45,119 nucleotides of DNA from Alcaligenaceae bacterium (GCA_030538235.1 JAUNUJ010000001.1:1-45119), one strand, 5' to 3'. Counted from the stretch's first letter, positions 35,403-45,119 are shown. Notes: generated from the letters alone by a model not told the origin. Made by a program: numbers and translations.

Positions 35403-36608
35403 ATGATTATTAACTCATTAATGGACACGGATTTATACAAGTTCAGCATGATGCAGGTTGTGCTGCATCAATTTCCTGCGGCTCATGCGGAGTATCGCTT
35501 CAAGTGTCGCAACCCAGATGTCAATCTACGTCCATATATTGATGAGATCCGAGAGGAGGTCAAGCATTTATGCAGCCTGCGCTTTAAGCAGGATGAGCTC
35601 GACTACCTACGTAGTTTACGCTTTATTAAATCAGATTTTGTGGATTTCTTGGGTCTGTTCCAATTGTCCGAGCGAAACTTCTTTATTGGTGAGGGCGAGG
35701 CCCCAAATGAAATCTCCATCGAAGCCAAGGGTCCATGGTTACATACCATTCTCTTTGAGATTCCTGTGTTGGCTATTGTTAATGAGGTGTATTTCCGCAA
35801 TACATACCCGGACATGGATCTTAGTGAGGGTCGTAGGCGCCTACAATCAAAGATCAACATGGTTCACGAGTTTGATCCGCAAGCCGAGTTTTTTAGATTA
35901 GCCGAATACGGTACTCGCCGTCGTTTTTCTCGTGATTGGCATTATGAAGTTGTCAAAACGCTCCGCGAACAAATGGGTCCGTGTTTTGTCGGTACTAGCA
36001 ATGTGTTGTTGGCCCGCGAATACGATACCTTGCCGTTGGGTACCATGGGACACGAGTATTTGCAAGCCTGTCAGGCGTTGGGGCCACGCTTACGCGATTC
36101 GCAGATTTTTGCTTTCGAGCGTTGGGCACGTGAGTACCGTGGTGATTTAGGGATTGCCTTGTCCGACGTGTATGGTATGGATGCCTTTTTACGGGATTTC
36201 GATCTCTATTTCTGCAAGCTCTTCGATGGTGCTCGTCATGATTCCGGCGACCCGTTCGAGTGGGGTGAGCGTATGATTGAGCATTACCTGAAGCACCGTG
36301 TTGATCCTAAGGGTAAGTCTTTAATTTTCTCTGATGGGTTGAATATTCCATTGGCCATGAGGATTGCTGAGCGTTTCAAGGATCGTTGTAAGACGTCATT
36401 TGGAGTTGGTACCAACTTGACCAATGATATGGGAGCGCCGGCGTTGCAGATTGTCATGAAAATGGTTCGCTGTAATGGCCAACCGGTGGCCAAGATTTCC
36501 GATGAGCCGAGCAAAACCATGTGTGATGATCCGGCATATCTGGCCTACTTGCGCCATGTCTTTAATATGCCGACGCCTCAAGATGCGGCGAGCATCGCCA
36601 CCGCTTAA
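35403..36608 (+). CDS. pncB: Nicotinate phosphoribosyltransferase
   Basis: 401 residues from ATG 35403. [18 protein letters not shown] is the family N-terminus. H217 in [10 protein letters not shown] is the histidine phosphorylated during ATP-coupled catalysis, and [15 protein letters not shown] and [11 protein letters not shown] are further signatures. It makes nicotinate mononucleotide from nicotinate and PRPP in NAD salvage. It is divergent from fdxA and convergent with the flavodoxin-like gene, whose end lies only 14 bp away. No operator was recognised. Confidence 0.95.
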   Translation: MIINSLMDTDLYKFSMMQVVLHQFPAAHAEYRFKCRNPDVNLRPYIDEIREEVKHLCSLRFKQDELDYLRSLRFIKSDFVDFLGLFQLSERNFFIGEGEAPNEISIEAKGPWLHTILFEIPVLAIVNEVYFRNTYPDMDLSEGRRRLQSKINMVHEFDPQAEFFRLAEYGTRRRFSRDWHYEVVKTLREQMGPCFVGTSNVLLAREYDTLPLGTMGHEYLQACQALGPRLRDSQIFAFERWAREYRGDLGIALSDVYGMDAFLRDFDLYFCKLFDGARHDSGDPFEWGERMIEHYLKHRVDPKGKSLIFSDGLNIPLAMRIAERFKDRCKTSFGVGTNLTNDMGAPALQIVMKMVRCNGQPVAKISDEPSKTMCDDPAYLAYLRHVFNMPTPQDAASIATA

Positions 36609-36622
36609 ACTGCTATCAGCTA

Positions 36623-37156
36623 TCAAGCAGAGAGTAGCGCCATCAAGGTGCTGCCAATTTCTTCAGCCCGAGCAATTTGTTCCGGGCTGAGTTGCTTTTG
36701 GGCGCGAATTTCTTCTTCGGTTGCACTGCCAGTATTGAGGATAATGGCCGGTACTGCCTGATTTAAACGCCACCCGGTGCAAATCCTCTCTAACTGCTTA
36801 AGTGCCCCCGCGCCATCGGTGCCAGCAGCGATGATCGCACTGTAGTAACGACCTTCAATTTTGCCTAATAAATCATAGTAGTATTGGTCAAAGAATTCCT
36901 TCATCTGGCCGCTTAGGCTAGCAAGGTTTTCCGGCGCGCAAAATAAATAGGCTTGGGCACTGAGTAATTCAGCTAAGCTGACTTCGGAGGCTTTTCTGAG
37001 AAGAACCTCATAGTGCCGAATGTTGCTATCGGCTTCTAGCGTAACTAATTCCTCAATTGTTGAACGGGCAGCATGCATTGCTGCGTTAGCCGCTTGCTCT
37101 GAGGTGGCAGTGCGACTATGCCATATGATAAGTAGTCGTTTGGGATCTAAACACAT
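36623..37156 (-). CDS. Flavodoxin-like NAD(P)H oxidoreductase family protein
   Basis: 177 residues from ATG 37156, chosen because GAGG lies five bases upstream and the family begins at KRLLIIWHSRTATSEQ (the FMN phosphate loop). Alternatives are ATG 37198 (191 aa) and GTG 37213 (196 aa). SAQAYLFCAPENLASLSGQMKEFFDQ and YYSAIIAAGTDG match the flavodoxin/NADPH-dependent FMN reductase fold. Substrate unknown. Its gene overlaps no other and is convergent with pncB. Confidence 0.75.
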   Translation of the reverse strand: MCLDPKRLLIIWHSRTATSEQAANAAMHAARSTIEELVTLEADSNIRHYEVLLRKASEVSLAELLSAQAYLFCAPENLASLSGQMKEFFDQYYYDLLGKIEGRYYSAIIAAGTDGAGALKQLERICTGWRLNQAVPAIILNTGSATEEEIRAQKQLSPEQIARAEEIGSTLMALLSA

Positions 37157-37213
37157 ACTGGCCTCAAGGTAAATAGCGTCGAACTCGTTGTTAGTCATTA
37201 GAATAGGGTACAC

Positions 37214-37555
37214 AGTTTTTTATGACTTTAATCGTCTGCCGTGAGCTAGTCGCAAAAAAATACCAACAGGACTATGGACAAATCACGATTAAAGGCTTGG
37301 TTTGTTACTGTGCAGGATCAGAGTAAAGCAGACATTACAAGGCTATACTACTGACAGGTGAGGTTAAAAATCCACCTTTGAGCGGTATTGCTTTAGGGGC
37401 AGGTGACACTTAAAAAAAGCGAATTGAACTGTTCGTTTCTCAGCAGTAAAATATGCCATTGAGACAAGCATCCGATGGGTGCTTTGAGCTATTGATAAGA
37501 GCGATTTAGTCCCTAATTAATACTTTATAATTAAGTTTTCGTATAAGTAGTTCAA
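37214..37555. other. 342-bp intergenic region upstream of relA
   Basis: No credible gene on either strand. It contains CAGGTGA twice (37355-37361 and 37400-37406) and a small hairpin AAGCATCC/GGGTGCTT (37466-37484, one G-T pair) without a T-run. It presumably holds the relA promoter and leader, but I cannot place boxes with confidence. Confidence 0.4.
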
Positions 37556-39952
37556 ATGATTAAAAAAGTGCTTGCAGGTGAAGATGATCACTATTTTAGA
37601 GAGTCTTGGTTAAGTCCTATTTATGAGGATTTAGGCGAAGAGGACGTAGCAAAATTGCGTCTAGCTGTCGAGTGGGCTGAAAAGCACCTCTCCGCGAAGC
37701 ATATGTTTACCGGAGAACCTTGTGTGCGTCACGCCAAGGGCGTGCTGCATTCCTTGTCGCTTTTGCAGATGGATGTTACCTCCATGATTGCCGGTATTCT
37801 TGCTTCTTTGCCGGCCAGCGATGACCCTAAGGCGGGGCATGAAATTCGTCAGGAAATCCTTGATCTTTTTGGTCTTGAAGTACTTAATTTGGTGCAGGGT
37901 ACCCGTACTTTAATACGTATCGGCGCGCAGGCAACCATGGCTGAAAATCCCAACAGCTCACAGGCTCAGGACCAACAAGAGATGTTGCGAAAAATGCTGT
38001 TGGCTCTTGCTAGCGATTTGCGTATAGTGATTTTACGTTTGGCTTCGCGTTTGCAAACTCTGCGTTGGTATAGTGATTCTAAGCGTATCTGTCCGGTTAT
38101 TCTGGCTCAACAAACACGTGATATTTATGCACCTCTGGCGAATCGTCTAGGTATTTGGCAAATCAAATGGGAGTTGGAAGATCTCTCTCTGCGTTTTTTA
38201 GAGCCGGAGATTTATCGAGATATCGCTAATAAGCTCGAAGTGAGACGTACTGAGCGCGAGCAATTGGTGCAGGACTTTATTGATAAGCTTGATAAGAATT
38301 TAAAGCAGCTAAATATCAACTCCGACGTCTCTGGCCGCGCTAAGCATATCTATAGTATTTACAACAAAATGCGTAATAAAAATCTCTCTTTTGAAGAGAT
38401 TTATGATTTGCATGCAATTCGCATTATTACTGAGACTGAGCGTGATTGTTATACCGCCTTATCGATGACGCATTCTTTGTGGACGCCGGTCATGGATGAG
38501 TTTGATGACTACATTGCACGCCCTAAACCTAACGGCTATCGTTCATTGCATACGGTGGTGCAGGATGACGCCGGGCGTAATTTTGAGGTACAGATTCGCA
38601 CCGCTGAAATGCATCAATTTGCCGAATATGGCATGGCGGCGCATTGGCGTTATAAGGAATCTGGCCCCAAAGGCGGGGCGACGACTGCCTCCAGTCTCTA
38701 CGATCGACAAATCTCATGGATGAGACAGTTGCTGTCTTGGCGTCGTGAAGAGGGCATATCTGAGCAGGAAGCGTCTAAACTGCAGGAGCAGATTTTAAGC
38801 AATGCCGATGAGGCGCTAACTCTGGATGGTGTGAGTGATGTGATGTCTGCGTCTGAATCAGATAAAGGCCAAGAGCAAGTGACAGGGCAAGCGGCAGCTA
38901 GTGATAAGGCATCTCGCGGCAAGGTGACAAAGCCTATGCCTTCAGAACCACCTGCGGATGCACCGCCATCGCGTATTTATGTATTAACCCCACAAGCTCG
39001 TGTATTGGAATTGCCTGAGGGTAGTACGCCGGTTGATTTTGCTTATCGATTACATACGGATTTAGGACATCGTTGTCGTGGCGCGAGAGTTGATGGACAA
39101 TTGCTGTCACTTAATACACCCTTACAAACAGGCCAAACCGTTGAGATTATTGCCGCTAAGTCAGGTGGGCCATCACGAGATTGGTTAAACCCGCAATTGG
39201 GTTATTTGGCCAGTCCGCGAGCGCGCGCCAAGGTGCGTCTCTGGTTTAATGCGGTAGAGTTGCAGAAACGGATTGTATCTGGTCAGGATATCGTAGAAAA
39301 AGAGTTGCAACGACTCGGTAAAACCGCCACTAATTTGGAGCAACTCGCCAATAAACTCGGCTTTAGCCATGCCGAAGATTTTTATGTTTCAGTGGCCAAA
39401 GAGGAGTTCAGTTTACGCAATATTGCTCAAGCCTTTGTCGAGCAAGAGGAGCCCGGCCCTGACGAGGAGGTTTTGGCGCGTCTGCAACATAGCCAACCGC
39501 CAAGCGACAGTCCAAACGGGGTCTTGGTGGTCGGGGTGGATTCCTTATTGACGCAGCTCGCTCGTTGTTGTCATCCGGCGCCTCCTGATGAAATTCATGG
39601 TTTTATTACGCGCGGTCGTGGCGTGACTATTCACCGCGAAGGTTGTCCTAGTCTCAAAGCTTTAAGATTAAAGCACCCAGAACGGATCATCGAAGTAGAT
39701 TGGGGTAATACAAGCGATCGCTTATACCCGGTTAATGTTGCTGTTTCAGCTTCTGATCGTCCCGGCTTGATTAGAGATATTACGGAGCTCTTTGCCAAGA
39801 ATAAAATTAACGTGTCTGGCCTGAATACCCAAAGTCGTCAAGGTGTCGCCAGTTTGTTGTTTACCATCGAGGTGCAAGATGGTGAGCAAGTGCGTAAAGT
39901 TCTGAGCGCTATTTCAGAGATGCCTGAAGTGCATTCGGTGAATCGTTCCTAG
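37556..39952 (+). CDS. relA: (p)ppGpp synthetase RelA (monofunctional)
   Basis: 798 residues from ATG 37556. The N-terminal HD-like domain begins RHAKGVLHSL but lacks the catalytic His-Asp pair (ILASLPASDD in its place), so hydrolase activity is probably lost. The synthetase domain has GRAKHIYSIYNKMRNKNLSFEEIYDLHAIR and EFDDY (E315-D318), the EXDD motif of RelA rather than the RXKD of SpoT. A TGS domain starts near residue 474 and an ACT domain covers the last ~75. It senses uncharged tRNA on ribosomes and makes ppGpp. A low-complexity Ser/Ala/Lys linker precedes TGS. It stands upstream of trpB, 66 bp away. Confidence 0.94.
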   Translation: MIKKVLAGEDDHYFRESWLSPIYEDLGEEDVAKLRLAVEWAEKHLSAKHMFTGEPCVRHAKGVLHSLSLLQMDVTSMIAGILASLPASDDPKAGHEIRQEILDLFGLEVLNLVQGTRTLIRIGAQATMAENPNSSQAQDQQEMLRKMLLALASDLRIVILRLASRLQTLRWYSDSKRICPVILAQQTRDIYAPLANRLGIWQIKWELEDLSLRFLEPEIYRDIANKLEVRRTEREQLVQDFIDKLDKNLKQLNINSDVSGRAKHIYSIYNKMRNKNLSFEEIYDLHAIRIITETERDCYTALSMTHSLWTPVMDEFDDYIARPKPNGYRSLHTVVQDDAGRNFEVQIRTAEMHQFAEYGMAAHWRYKESGPKGGATTASSLYDRQISWMRQLLSWRREEGISEQEASKLQEQILSNADEALTLDGVSDVMSASESDKGQEQVTGQAAASDKASRGKVTKPMPSEPPADAPPSRIYVLTPQARVLELPEGSTPVDFAYRLHTDLGHRCRGARVDGQLLSLNTPLQTGQTVEIIAAKSGGPSRDWLNPQLGYLASPRARAKVRLWFNAVELQKRIVSGQDIVEKELQRLGKTATNLEQLANKLGFSHAEDFYVSVAKEEFSLRNIAQAFVEQEEPGPDEEVLARLQHSQPPSDSPNGVLVVGVDSLLTQLARCCHPAPPDEIHGFITRGRGVTIHREGCPSLKALRLKHPERIIEVDWGNTSDRLYPVNVAVSASDRPGLIRDITELFAKNKINVSGLNTQSRQGVASLLFTIEVQDGEQVRKVLSAISEMPEVHSVNRS

Positions 39953-40018
39953 TAAGAAATATTACACGCCGATTTGAGGTAAAATTGATAATTTACTAGA
40001 AGAATCAGCGGAGGTCTC

Positions 40019-41218
40019 TTGGAAGATTACAATTATCCTGATGAGTCAGGGCATTTCGGGCGATTTGGTGGTCGTTTTGTGGCTGAGACCCTAGTTCATG
40101 CCCTTGATGAGCTAAATGAAGCGTATGCCAAATACAAAGATGATGCCGATTTTTTAGCCGAGTATCACTACGAATTAAAGCATTTTGTTGGTCGTCCAAG
40201 TCCTGTTTACCATGCAAAGCGTTGGTCCGAACAGCTCGGTGGCGCACAAATTTGGTTTAAACGCGAGGATTTAAATCACACCGGTGCTCACAAAATCAAT
40301 AACTGTATCGGCCAGATTTTGCTTGCTCGTCGCATGGGCAAAACCCGGATTATTGCTGAAACCGGTGCCGGTCAACACGGCGTGGCGACAGCGACAGTCG
40401 CAGCACGTTATGGTCTTGAGTGCGTCGTTTACATGGGTGCAGAGGACGTGCGTCGTCAAGCACTTAATGTCTATCGCATGAAGCTTTTAGGCGCTACCGT
40501 GATTCCGGTTAATAGTGGTTCTAAAACTCTCAAGGACGCTTTAAATGAAGCCATGCGCGATTGGGTAACTAATGTCGATGACACTTTTTATATCATCGGA
40601 ACAGTTGCCGGTCCGGTGCCTTATCCTCAAATGGTTCGTGATTTCCAATGCGTGATTGGTCGTGAGTCAATCGAACAAATGCAGGAAGCAGCAGGTCGTC
40701 AGCCTGATGTGGTGACGGCGGCGGTTGGTGGCGGCTCTAACGCTATCGGTATTTTCCATCCCTACTTAGCTCATAAAGATGTTCGTCTGATCGGTGTCGA
40801 AGCCGGTGGCAAGGGGGTTGAGACAGGTCGCCATTCTGCCTCACTAAATGTCGGTCAGATAGGTGTTCTGCATGGTAACCGTACCTTGGTTATTCAGGAT
40901 GAGCACGGTCAAGTCCAAGGCACGCATTCTATTTCTGCGGGTCTGGATTATCCCGGTGTCGGTCCTGAGCACGCTTTGTTAAAAGAGCTTGGTTTAGCCA
41001 GTTATGAGATTGTCAATGACGATGAAGCAATCAGAGCTTTTCACGATTGTTGCGCTATCGAGGGTATTATCCCAGCGCTTGAGTCTTCGCATGCTTTAGC
41101 GTTTGCGGCGCGTCTGGCGCCTCAGATGGAGCAAGAGCAGATTATTCTGGTTAACTTATCCGGCCGTGGCGACAAGGATATTCACACGGTTGCCGAATAC
41201 GACAACATTGAATTGTAG
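40019..41218 (+). CDS. trpB: Tryptophan synthase beta chain (TTG start)
   Basis: 399 residues. The start is TTG at 40019: GGAGG lies five bases upstream and no ATG is available near the family N-terminus, [23 protein letters not shown]92 in HTGAHKINN binds PLP, and [12 protein letters not shown] forms the phosphate loop. TrpB condenses indole with serine to give tryptophan. trpA follows 12 bp downstream and accD after it, the Burkholderiales arrangement. No trp attenuator or TrpR-like operator was recognised. Confidence 0.96.
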   Translation: MEDYNYPDESGHFGRFGGRFVAETLVHALDELNEAYAKYKDDADFLAEYHYELKHFVGRPSPVYHAKRWSEQLGGAQIWFKREDLNHTGAHKINNCIGQILLARRMGKTRIIAETGAGQHGVATATVAARYGLECVVYMGAEDVRRQALNVYRMKLLGATVIPVNSGSKTLKDALNEAMRDWVTNVDDTFYIIGTVAGPVPYPQMVRDFQCVIGRESIEQMQEAAGRQPDVVTAAVGGGSNAIGIFHPYLAHKDVRLIGVEAGGKGVETGRHSASLNVGQIGVLHGNRTLVIQDEHGQVQGTHSISAGLDYPGVGPEHALLKELGLASYEIVNDDEAIRAFHDCCAIEGIIPALESSHALAFAARLAPQMEQEQIILVNLSGRGDKDIHTVAEYDNIEL

Positions 41219-41230
41219 TAGGGACTAGAG

Positions 41231-42064
41231 ATGTCTATAAAAAGAATTGATGATGCTTTCGTTCGTTGTGGTGAGCGTGCAGCCTTGGTGCCTTATATTA
41301 CGTGTGGCGATCCGAGTGCTGAGGCAACCTTAGCCATTATGCACGAGATGGTTAAAAGCGGTGTGGATGTGATTGAATTAGGTGTGCCTTTTTCAGACCC
41401 GATGGCTGACGGTAAGGTGATTCAGTTAGCGACTGAACGTGCCATTGCCAATGGCATGACGCTTAAGGGCGTGATCGAGGTGGTAAGGCAGTTCCGTCTG
41501 GATGATCAAGAAACGCCGGTGGTGTTTATGGGTTACGCTAATCCCATCGAAGCCATGGGTTGGGAAAACTTCACAAAATCAGCAGCTGATGCGGGTGTTG
41601 ACGGGGTCCTGGTAGTGGACTATCCACCTGAGGAGTTTGATCAGGTAGCGCCGTATTTTGAAGCAGCAGATCTGGCACCCATCTTTTTGATTGCGCCGAC
41701 CTCTACCGATGAACGCATTAAAAAGGTCGGTGAAATCGCCAAAGGTTATGTATACTATGTGTCACTTAAGGGTGTGACGGGTTCCGGCGCTTTAGACACC
41801 GATGATGTAAAAAGAAAAGTACAAAATATCAAGCGTTTTGTTGATATTCCGGTGGGTGTGGGTTTTGGTATTCAGGACGTTGAGAGCGCTTGTGCCATTG
41901 CCTCAGTGGCTGATGCAGTAGTGATTGGCAGTAAGTTAATTACCACTATGCAGGCTGCCATTGAGGGTCAAGCCAAGGAGCGTCATACCGAATTGGCTGC
42001 CACTAGTGCAGGTCAATGGTTAGCGGCAATTCGTCAAGGCCTCGAAACAGTTACAAAAGAGTAA
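41231..42064 (+). CDS. trpA: Tryptophan synthase alpha chain
   Basis: 277 residues from ATG 41231, with GGACTAGAG upstream. The catalytic pair is E49 and D60 in [14 protein letters not shown], the same numbers as in the Salmonella enzyme. [13 protein letters not shown] and [14 protein letters not shown] are further signatures. It cleaves indole-3-glycerol phosphate to indole and glyceraldehyde 3-phosphate, and the indole is channelled to TrpB. accD starts six bases after the stop. Confidence 0.96.
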   Translation: MSIKRIDDAFVRCGERAALVPYITCGDPSAEATLAIMHEMVKSGVDVIELGVPFSDPMADGKVIQLATERAIANGMTLKGVIEVVRQFRLDDQETPVVFMGYANPIEAMGWENFTKSAADAGVDGVLVVDYPPEEFDQVAPYFEAADLAPIFLIAPTSTDERIKKVGEIAKGYVYYVSLKGVTGSGALDTDDVKRKVQNIKRFVDIPVGVGFGIQDVESACAIASVADAVVIGSKLITTMQAAIEGQAKERHTELAATSAGQWLAAIRQGLETVTKE

Positions 42065-42069
42065 AAATC

Positions 42070-42942
42070 ATGAGTTGGTTAGATAAAATTTTACCCCCGC
42101 GAATTAACCGCGAAGATAAAAATACCAAACGCGTACCCGAGGGTGTTTGGGTTAAGTGCCCTAGTTGTGAATCAGCCCTTTATAGTGATGAGCTTAAAAA
42201 GGCGCTAAATGTCTGTCCTAATTGTGGTCATCATATGCGCCTCAAGGCCCGTGCCCGCATCGATTCGCTTTTGGATCCTGAGGGTAGGGTAGAGATTGGG
42301 GAGCATTTGCGCTCCAGTGATCCACTTAAGTTTAAGGATTCGCGCCGCTATCCCGAGCGTTTGGCTGAGGCGGTCAAAGACACCAAGGAAAATGACGCGA
42401 TTGTCGTTGTCGGCGGCACCATCATGCATGTGCCTGCGACATTGGCCTGTTTTGAATTCGGTTTCATGGGTGGATCCATGGGTTCAGTGGTCGGTGAGCT
42501 TTTTGTTCGTGGCGTACAGCATGCGATCGAAAACCGTACGGCCTTTATTTGTGTTAGTGCTTCAGGTGGTGCCCGTATGCAGGAGAGTTTGTTTTCTCTG
42601 ATGCAAATGGCTAAGACCAATGCTATGTTGACCCGTTTATCTGAAGCCGGTTTACCATTTATCAGTATTTTAACCGATCCGACCATGGGTGGCGTATCTG
42701 CTAGCTTCGCCTTTATGGGTGATGTGGTGATTGCAGAACCAAATGCCTTAGTCGGCTTCGCCGGTCCTCGAGTGATTGAGCAAACTGTACGTGAGCAGTT
42801 GCCTGAGGGTTTCCAACGTGCTGAATTCCTCCTGGAAAAGGGTGCTTTGGATATGGTGGTTCAGCGTAATGATATGCGTCAAACAGTCGCTCATTTGATT
42901 GCTTTGTTGACTCATAAATCGCAACAAGCCGTTAGGGAGTAG
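42070..42942 (+). CDS. accD: Acetyl-CoA carboxylase carboxyltransferase subunit beta
   Basis: 290 residues from ATG 42070; the frame is open back into trpA, but [12 protein letters not shown] is the family start. An N-terminal zinc ribbon has C30, C33, C49 and C52 (CPSC...CPNCGHHM). The carboxyltransferase core carries [20 protein letters not shown] and [28 protein letters not shown]. With AccA it makes malonyl-CoA from acetyl-CoA for fatty acid synthesis. In relatives folC often follows; here it does not. Confidence 0.96.
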   Translation: MSWLDKILPPRINREDKNTKRVPEGVWVKCPSCESALYSDELKKALNVCPNCGHHMRLKARARIDSLLDPEGRVEIGEHLRSSDPLKFKDSRRYPERLAEAVKDTKENDAIVVVGGTIMHVPATLACFEFGFMGGSMGSVVGELFVRGVQHAIENRTAFICVSASGGARMQESLFSLMQMAKTNAMLTRLSEAGLPFISILTDPTMGGVSASFAFMGDVVIAEPNALVGFAGPRVIEQTVREQLPEGFQRAEFLLEKGALDMVVQRNDMRQTVAHLIALLTHKSQQAVRE

Positions 42943-43059
42943 GTATTAGGGTTTGTATCTATTTAGCAATACACTGACATAGTAATTAGCTAAGCAGTTG
43001 TTTTAATATAAAATAATAATTAATATATATCTATATATTTACTGTAGAGGTTCTTTACT

Positions 43060-43572
43060 ATGAAAGCTTTAATATTTTCCGCAACGTTTTTAGCATTGGC
43101 GGCGTGTTCTACCACAAACAGTCTGACCGGTAAGCCTTGGAGTCCTGAAGCTGCATTAACTCAGGTGCAAGAGGGTGAGGCAGCGATGGTGTTCTATCGT
43201 ACAAAAAGTGATTCGCCGGTTGCTGTCAATATTCATATCAATGGTGAGTATTTAAGCTCTTTACAACAAGACGCTTATACACAAATCGAAACCTGTGCGC
43301 AGCCGCAGCGTATCGGAGCTTTCGTAGTAGATACAGACGCCGCCTATCTTGCTAAAAACACACGCGGCGCAGAGTTTAATCCTCCTGTCAATTCTATTTC
43401 ATACTTCAAGGTTAATGTCGCTGATGATAATCAAGTGACATTAACGCTTGTTGATCCGCAAGTGGCGCAACAAGAGGTCAGTAATAAGCGTCAGAGCAAT
43501 ACACTTTCTCGTGTAGATAAGCGTAATACGTGCACAAGCACTGCTGTTCCGCTTGATGGCGCGGCTCAATAA
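43060..43572 (+). CDS. Predicted lipoprotein of unknown function
   Basis: 170 residues from ATG 43060, preceded by GAGG. The signal peptide ends in the lipobox LAAC with C16 as the lipidated residue. The mature protein begins STTNSLTGKPWSPEAALTQ and contains an EGEAAMVFYRTKSDSPVAVNIHINGEYLSSL stretch, which recalls DUF2846-type lipoproteins; two further Cys may form a disulfide. It lies 250 bp before the adhesin gene on the same strand. It may help surface display, but that is inference. Confidence 0.7.
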   Translation: MKALIFSATFLALAACSTTNSLTGKPWSPEAALTQVQEGEAAMVFYRTKSDSPVAVNIHINGEYLSSLQQDAYTQIETCAQPQRIGAFVVDTDAAYLAKNTRGAEFNPPVNSISYFKVNVADDNQVTLTLVDPQVAQQEVSNKRQSNTLSRVDKRNTCTSTAVPLDGAAQ

Positions 43573-43668
43573 GATAGTTTCATCTGGTTTTTTATACTCA
43601 AGCTTAAGGTGTTACAGATAGTTAGAAATCTACGATTTTATTTTTCAAGTAATTATGTGGACGCTAAC

Positions 43669-43721
43669 GATTTGTACGTGGTTTCTTAAGATTTGTACGT
43701 AGTTTTGGATTTGTACGTAGT
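43669..43721 (+). promoter_or_regulatory. Three 14-bp direct repeats upstream of the adhesin gene
   Basis: GATTTGTACGTGGT (43669-43682), GATTTGTACGTAGT (43690-43703) and GATTTGTACGTAGT (43708-43721) lie 101 bp and more before the adhesin start, at 21- and 18-bp spacing, about two helical turns. All contain a GTAC core. They look like sites for a regulatory protein, but I know no regulator with this motif. Confidence 0.6.
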
Positions 43722-43822
43722 GAGAGTTCTGAGCTGCTGTTAATTTTCAGTATCAATAAAACCAAAAGAACAAATTAATTCTCATATTACTCAGTTATTA
43801 AATTTTATACGGAATCTATAAA

Positions 43823-45119
43823 ATGGCTATTATCACATTAAAAGTTAAAGGTGCTACAGAAGATTTAGACACCCTAAATTTCGATACATCAGGTTCAGCG
43901 GTTCAGATTAAAGCAAGCAAGGATGTGAACTATCTATTAATCGATAATGCCACGGGTTTCGCACCGGAAAATATTGCGGTTAAACGTTCCGGTCAGGATT
44001 TAATGGTGGCGTTCGAAGGCTCGGATATCAGCGACCCAGATCTAGTTATTGAAGGCTATTATGACTATGAGGGAACGAACCTTTTAGTAGGACAACATGA
44101 GAATGGCTTGTTTTATGCCTATGTACCTGAGTCAGGACAAGTAGAGCATGCGGTTAGTCAATTAGCAGAGGAAGTAGCAGCCGGTCAGGCCTTAGGTGGT
44201 AATACATTAGCTAATCCAGCATGGATGTTGGCACCGGCTTGGTTACTTGCTGCCTTGTTGCCAGTAGGTGCTATAGCGGCAGCCGGCGGTGGCGGTGGTG
44301 GTGGCGGTAGTGGTAGTGCGCCTGTTAAAGATACAACAGCGCCAAGTAAGCCGACACTTGTGGCAAATAATGATGGTTCTGTGACAGTAACTCCAGCGAC
44401 AGACCCTGATGTGAAGAAAACAACCATTACCTATACTGATGAAGACGGTAAAGAGCAGACCGTAGAATTCACTAAAGGTGCTGATGGCAAATGGAATGAT
44501 AACAATCCAGATGATGATATTACCGTTGACCCCACGACCGGTGTAGTGACGATTCCTGAAGCGACCGTTAAAGATGGCTCTGAGGTTGAGGCCACCAATA
44601 CGGATGATTCAGGTAATACAGGTGAAATCGGTTCAGTTGAAGCGAAAGACGTAACCGCACCAAGTAAGCCTGGCTTAACGGCGAATGACGATGGATCAGT
44701 AACGATTACTGTGCCTGATGATGCTGAAGTCGGTGATACCGTGGTGGTGGAAGTGGTGCCTGAAGGCGCTACCGAGCCCGTTATCGTTGAGTTAGAGAAA
44801 CAAGACGACGGCAGCTGGACATCGAGCAACCCAACCATCGTACCTGATGTACCGGCGGGCGAAGATACAACGACCATTCCAGGTAATCAAGTGGAAGACG
44901 GCAGCACCGTGACAGCCACCTCAGAAGACCCAGCGGGTAATAAGAGCGAGCCTGCGACAGTGGTGGCGGGTGATAGCACTGCGCCAAGTGCGCCTGTATT
45001 AGACAACGGTGAGCAAGGTGATGTGACGTTGACCGTTCCTGCCGATGCGGAGCCAGGCGATAAAGTGGTGGTGGAAGTGGTGCCTGAAGGCGCTACCGAG
45101 CCCGTTATCGTTGAGTTAG
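43823..45119 (+). CDS. Large BapA-like repetitive surface adhesin, N-terminal part (runs past the window)
   Basis: The frame starts at ATG 43823 (weak GGAAT upstream) and is open to the right edge: 432 codons. Residues 1-130 form an N-terminal domain of the BapA-prefix type. A hydrophobic segment (about 134-155, WMLAPAWLLAALLPVGAIAA) runs into a glycine tract (about 156-165). Ig-like repeats then begin at residues 170, 276 and 384, each starting D-x-TAPSxP. The repeats are acidic and Thr/Val rich. There is no Sec signal, so secretion is expected through a C-terminal type I signal outside the window. The Gly tract and repeat style match biofilm-associated adhesins. Confidence 0.82.
   Translation, partial: MAIITLKVKGATEDLDTLNFDTSGSAVQIKASKDVNYLLIDNATGFAPENIAVKRSGQDLMVAFEGSDISDPDLVIEGYYDYEGTNLLVGQHENGLFYAYVPESGQVEHAVSQLAEEVAAGQALGGNTLANPAWMLAPAWLLAALLPVGAIAAAGGGGGGGGSGSAPVKDTTAPSKPTLVANNDGSVTVTPATDPDVKKTTITYTDEDGKEQTVEFTKGADGKWNDNNPDDDITVDPTTGVVTIPEATVKDGSEVEATNTDDSGNTGEIGSVEAKDVTAPSKPGLTANDDGSVTITVPDDAEVGDTVVVEVVPEGATEPVIVELEKQDDGSWTSSNPTIVPDVPAGEDTTTIPGNQVEDGSTVTATSEDPAGNKSEPATVVAGDSTAPSAPVLDNGEQGDVTLTVPADAEPGDKVVVEVVPEGATEPVIVEL
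44330..45119 (+). repeat. Ig-like domain repeats with exact DNA-level identity
   Basis: Repeat units start at 44330, 44648 and 44972 (318 and 324 bp). The 55 bases at 44741-44795 recur exactly at 45065-45119, up to the last base of the window, so recent duplication or gene conversion is indicated and the true identical stretch may be longer. Confidence 0.88.

Noticed and set aside
37355-37484. Possible riboswitch or small RNA upstream of relA
   Set aside because: Only a short two-copy CAGGTGA and one 8-bp hairpin without a T-run are visible; I could not match any known riboswitch core.
44185-44877. Long minus-strand open frames opposite the adhesin
   Set aside because: They are shadows of a repetitive Thr/Val/Gly-rich gene with few stop codons on the other strand; the plus frame has the domain structure.

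Overview
This window reads as a chromosomal segment of a betaproteobacterium, most like a mid-GC member of the Alcaligenaceae/Burkholderiales (an Oligella- or Pelistega-like organism would fit, but the genus is a guess). The basis is gene order: lpxK-trm112-kdsB-adk, xseA-sodB, murJ-rpsT, clpS-clpA, trpB-trpA-accD and fdxA-fpr are arrangements I know from Bordetella-type chromosomes. The intracellular PHB depolymerase and the FAD-dependent D-amino-acid dehydrogenase also fit. Nearly all genes are housekeeping. I see no insertion sequence, prophage, integrase, CRISPR array or restriction system.

Left part (1-14.5 kb). A truncated dadA and a ferritin-like DUF455 gene lie on the minus strand. 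A plus-strand run follows: an SbmA/YddA-type ABC exporter, wrbA, a TauE/SafE permease, RNase R (rnr), the 23S rRNA methyltransferase rlmB, a cystathionine gamma-synthase-family PLP enzyme and the nucleoid protein HU. A tRNA-Val(TAC) with its own promoter and terminator is on the minus strand. An AT-rich family 9 glycosyltransferase and an OmpR-type two-component pair close this part.

Middle part (14.5-25.4 kb). The minus-strand block, written here in ascending coordinates, is argF, rpsT, murJ, an SDR dehydrogenase, adk, kdsB, a 59-residue Trm112-like protein and lpxK. kdsB, lpxK and murJ serve lipopolysaccharide and peptidoglycan precursor supply. About 715 bp of AT-rich DNA without a credible gene then separates lpxK from the divergent xseA-sodB pair. 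This gap holds two copies of a 31-bp element, each carrying two DnaA-box matches, plus further boxes and an IHF-consensus match. It is the most interesting feature of the window: a candidate replication origin or other DnaA-binding locus. A lipoprotein gene and a DUF192 gene follow on the minus strand.

Right part (25.5-45.1 kb). clpS-clpA and a branched-chain amino-acid-type binding protein are on the plus strand. A tight minus-strand series, probably one operon, is transcribed fdxA, fpr, phaZ, rnfB/rsxB, nth, metallophosphoesterase. Its PHB depolymerase carries a long TolA-like coiled-coil extension with a basic tail. pncB, a flavodoxin-like gene, relA, trpB (TTG start), trpA and accD follow. 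The window ends with a small lipoprotein and the first 432 codons of a large BapA-like repetitive surface adhesin, preceded by three copies of a 14-bp direct repeat.

Start codons were moved from the longest possible reading frame where ribosome-binding sites or family N-termini argued for it; each case is noted. No searches were run: family assignments rest on recognised motifs and overall protein resemblance.
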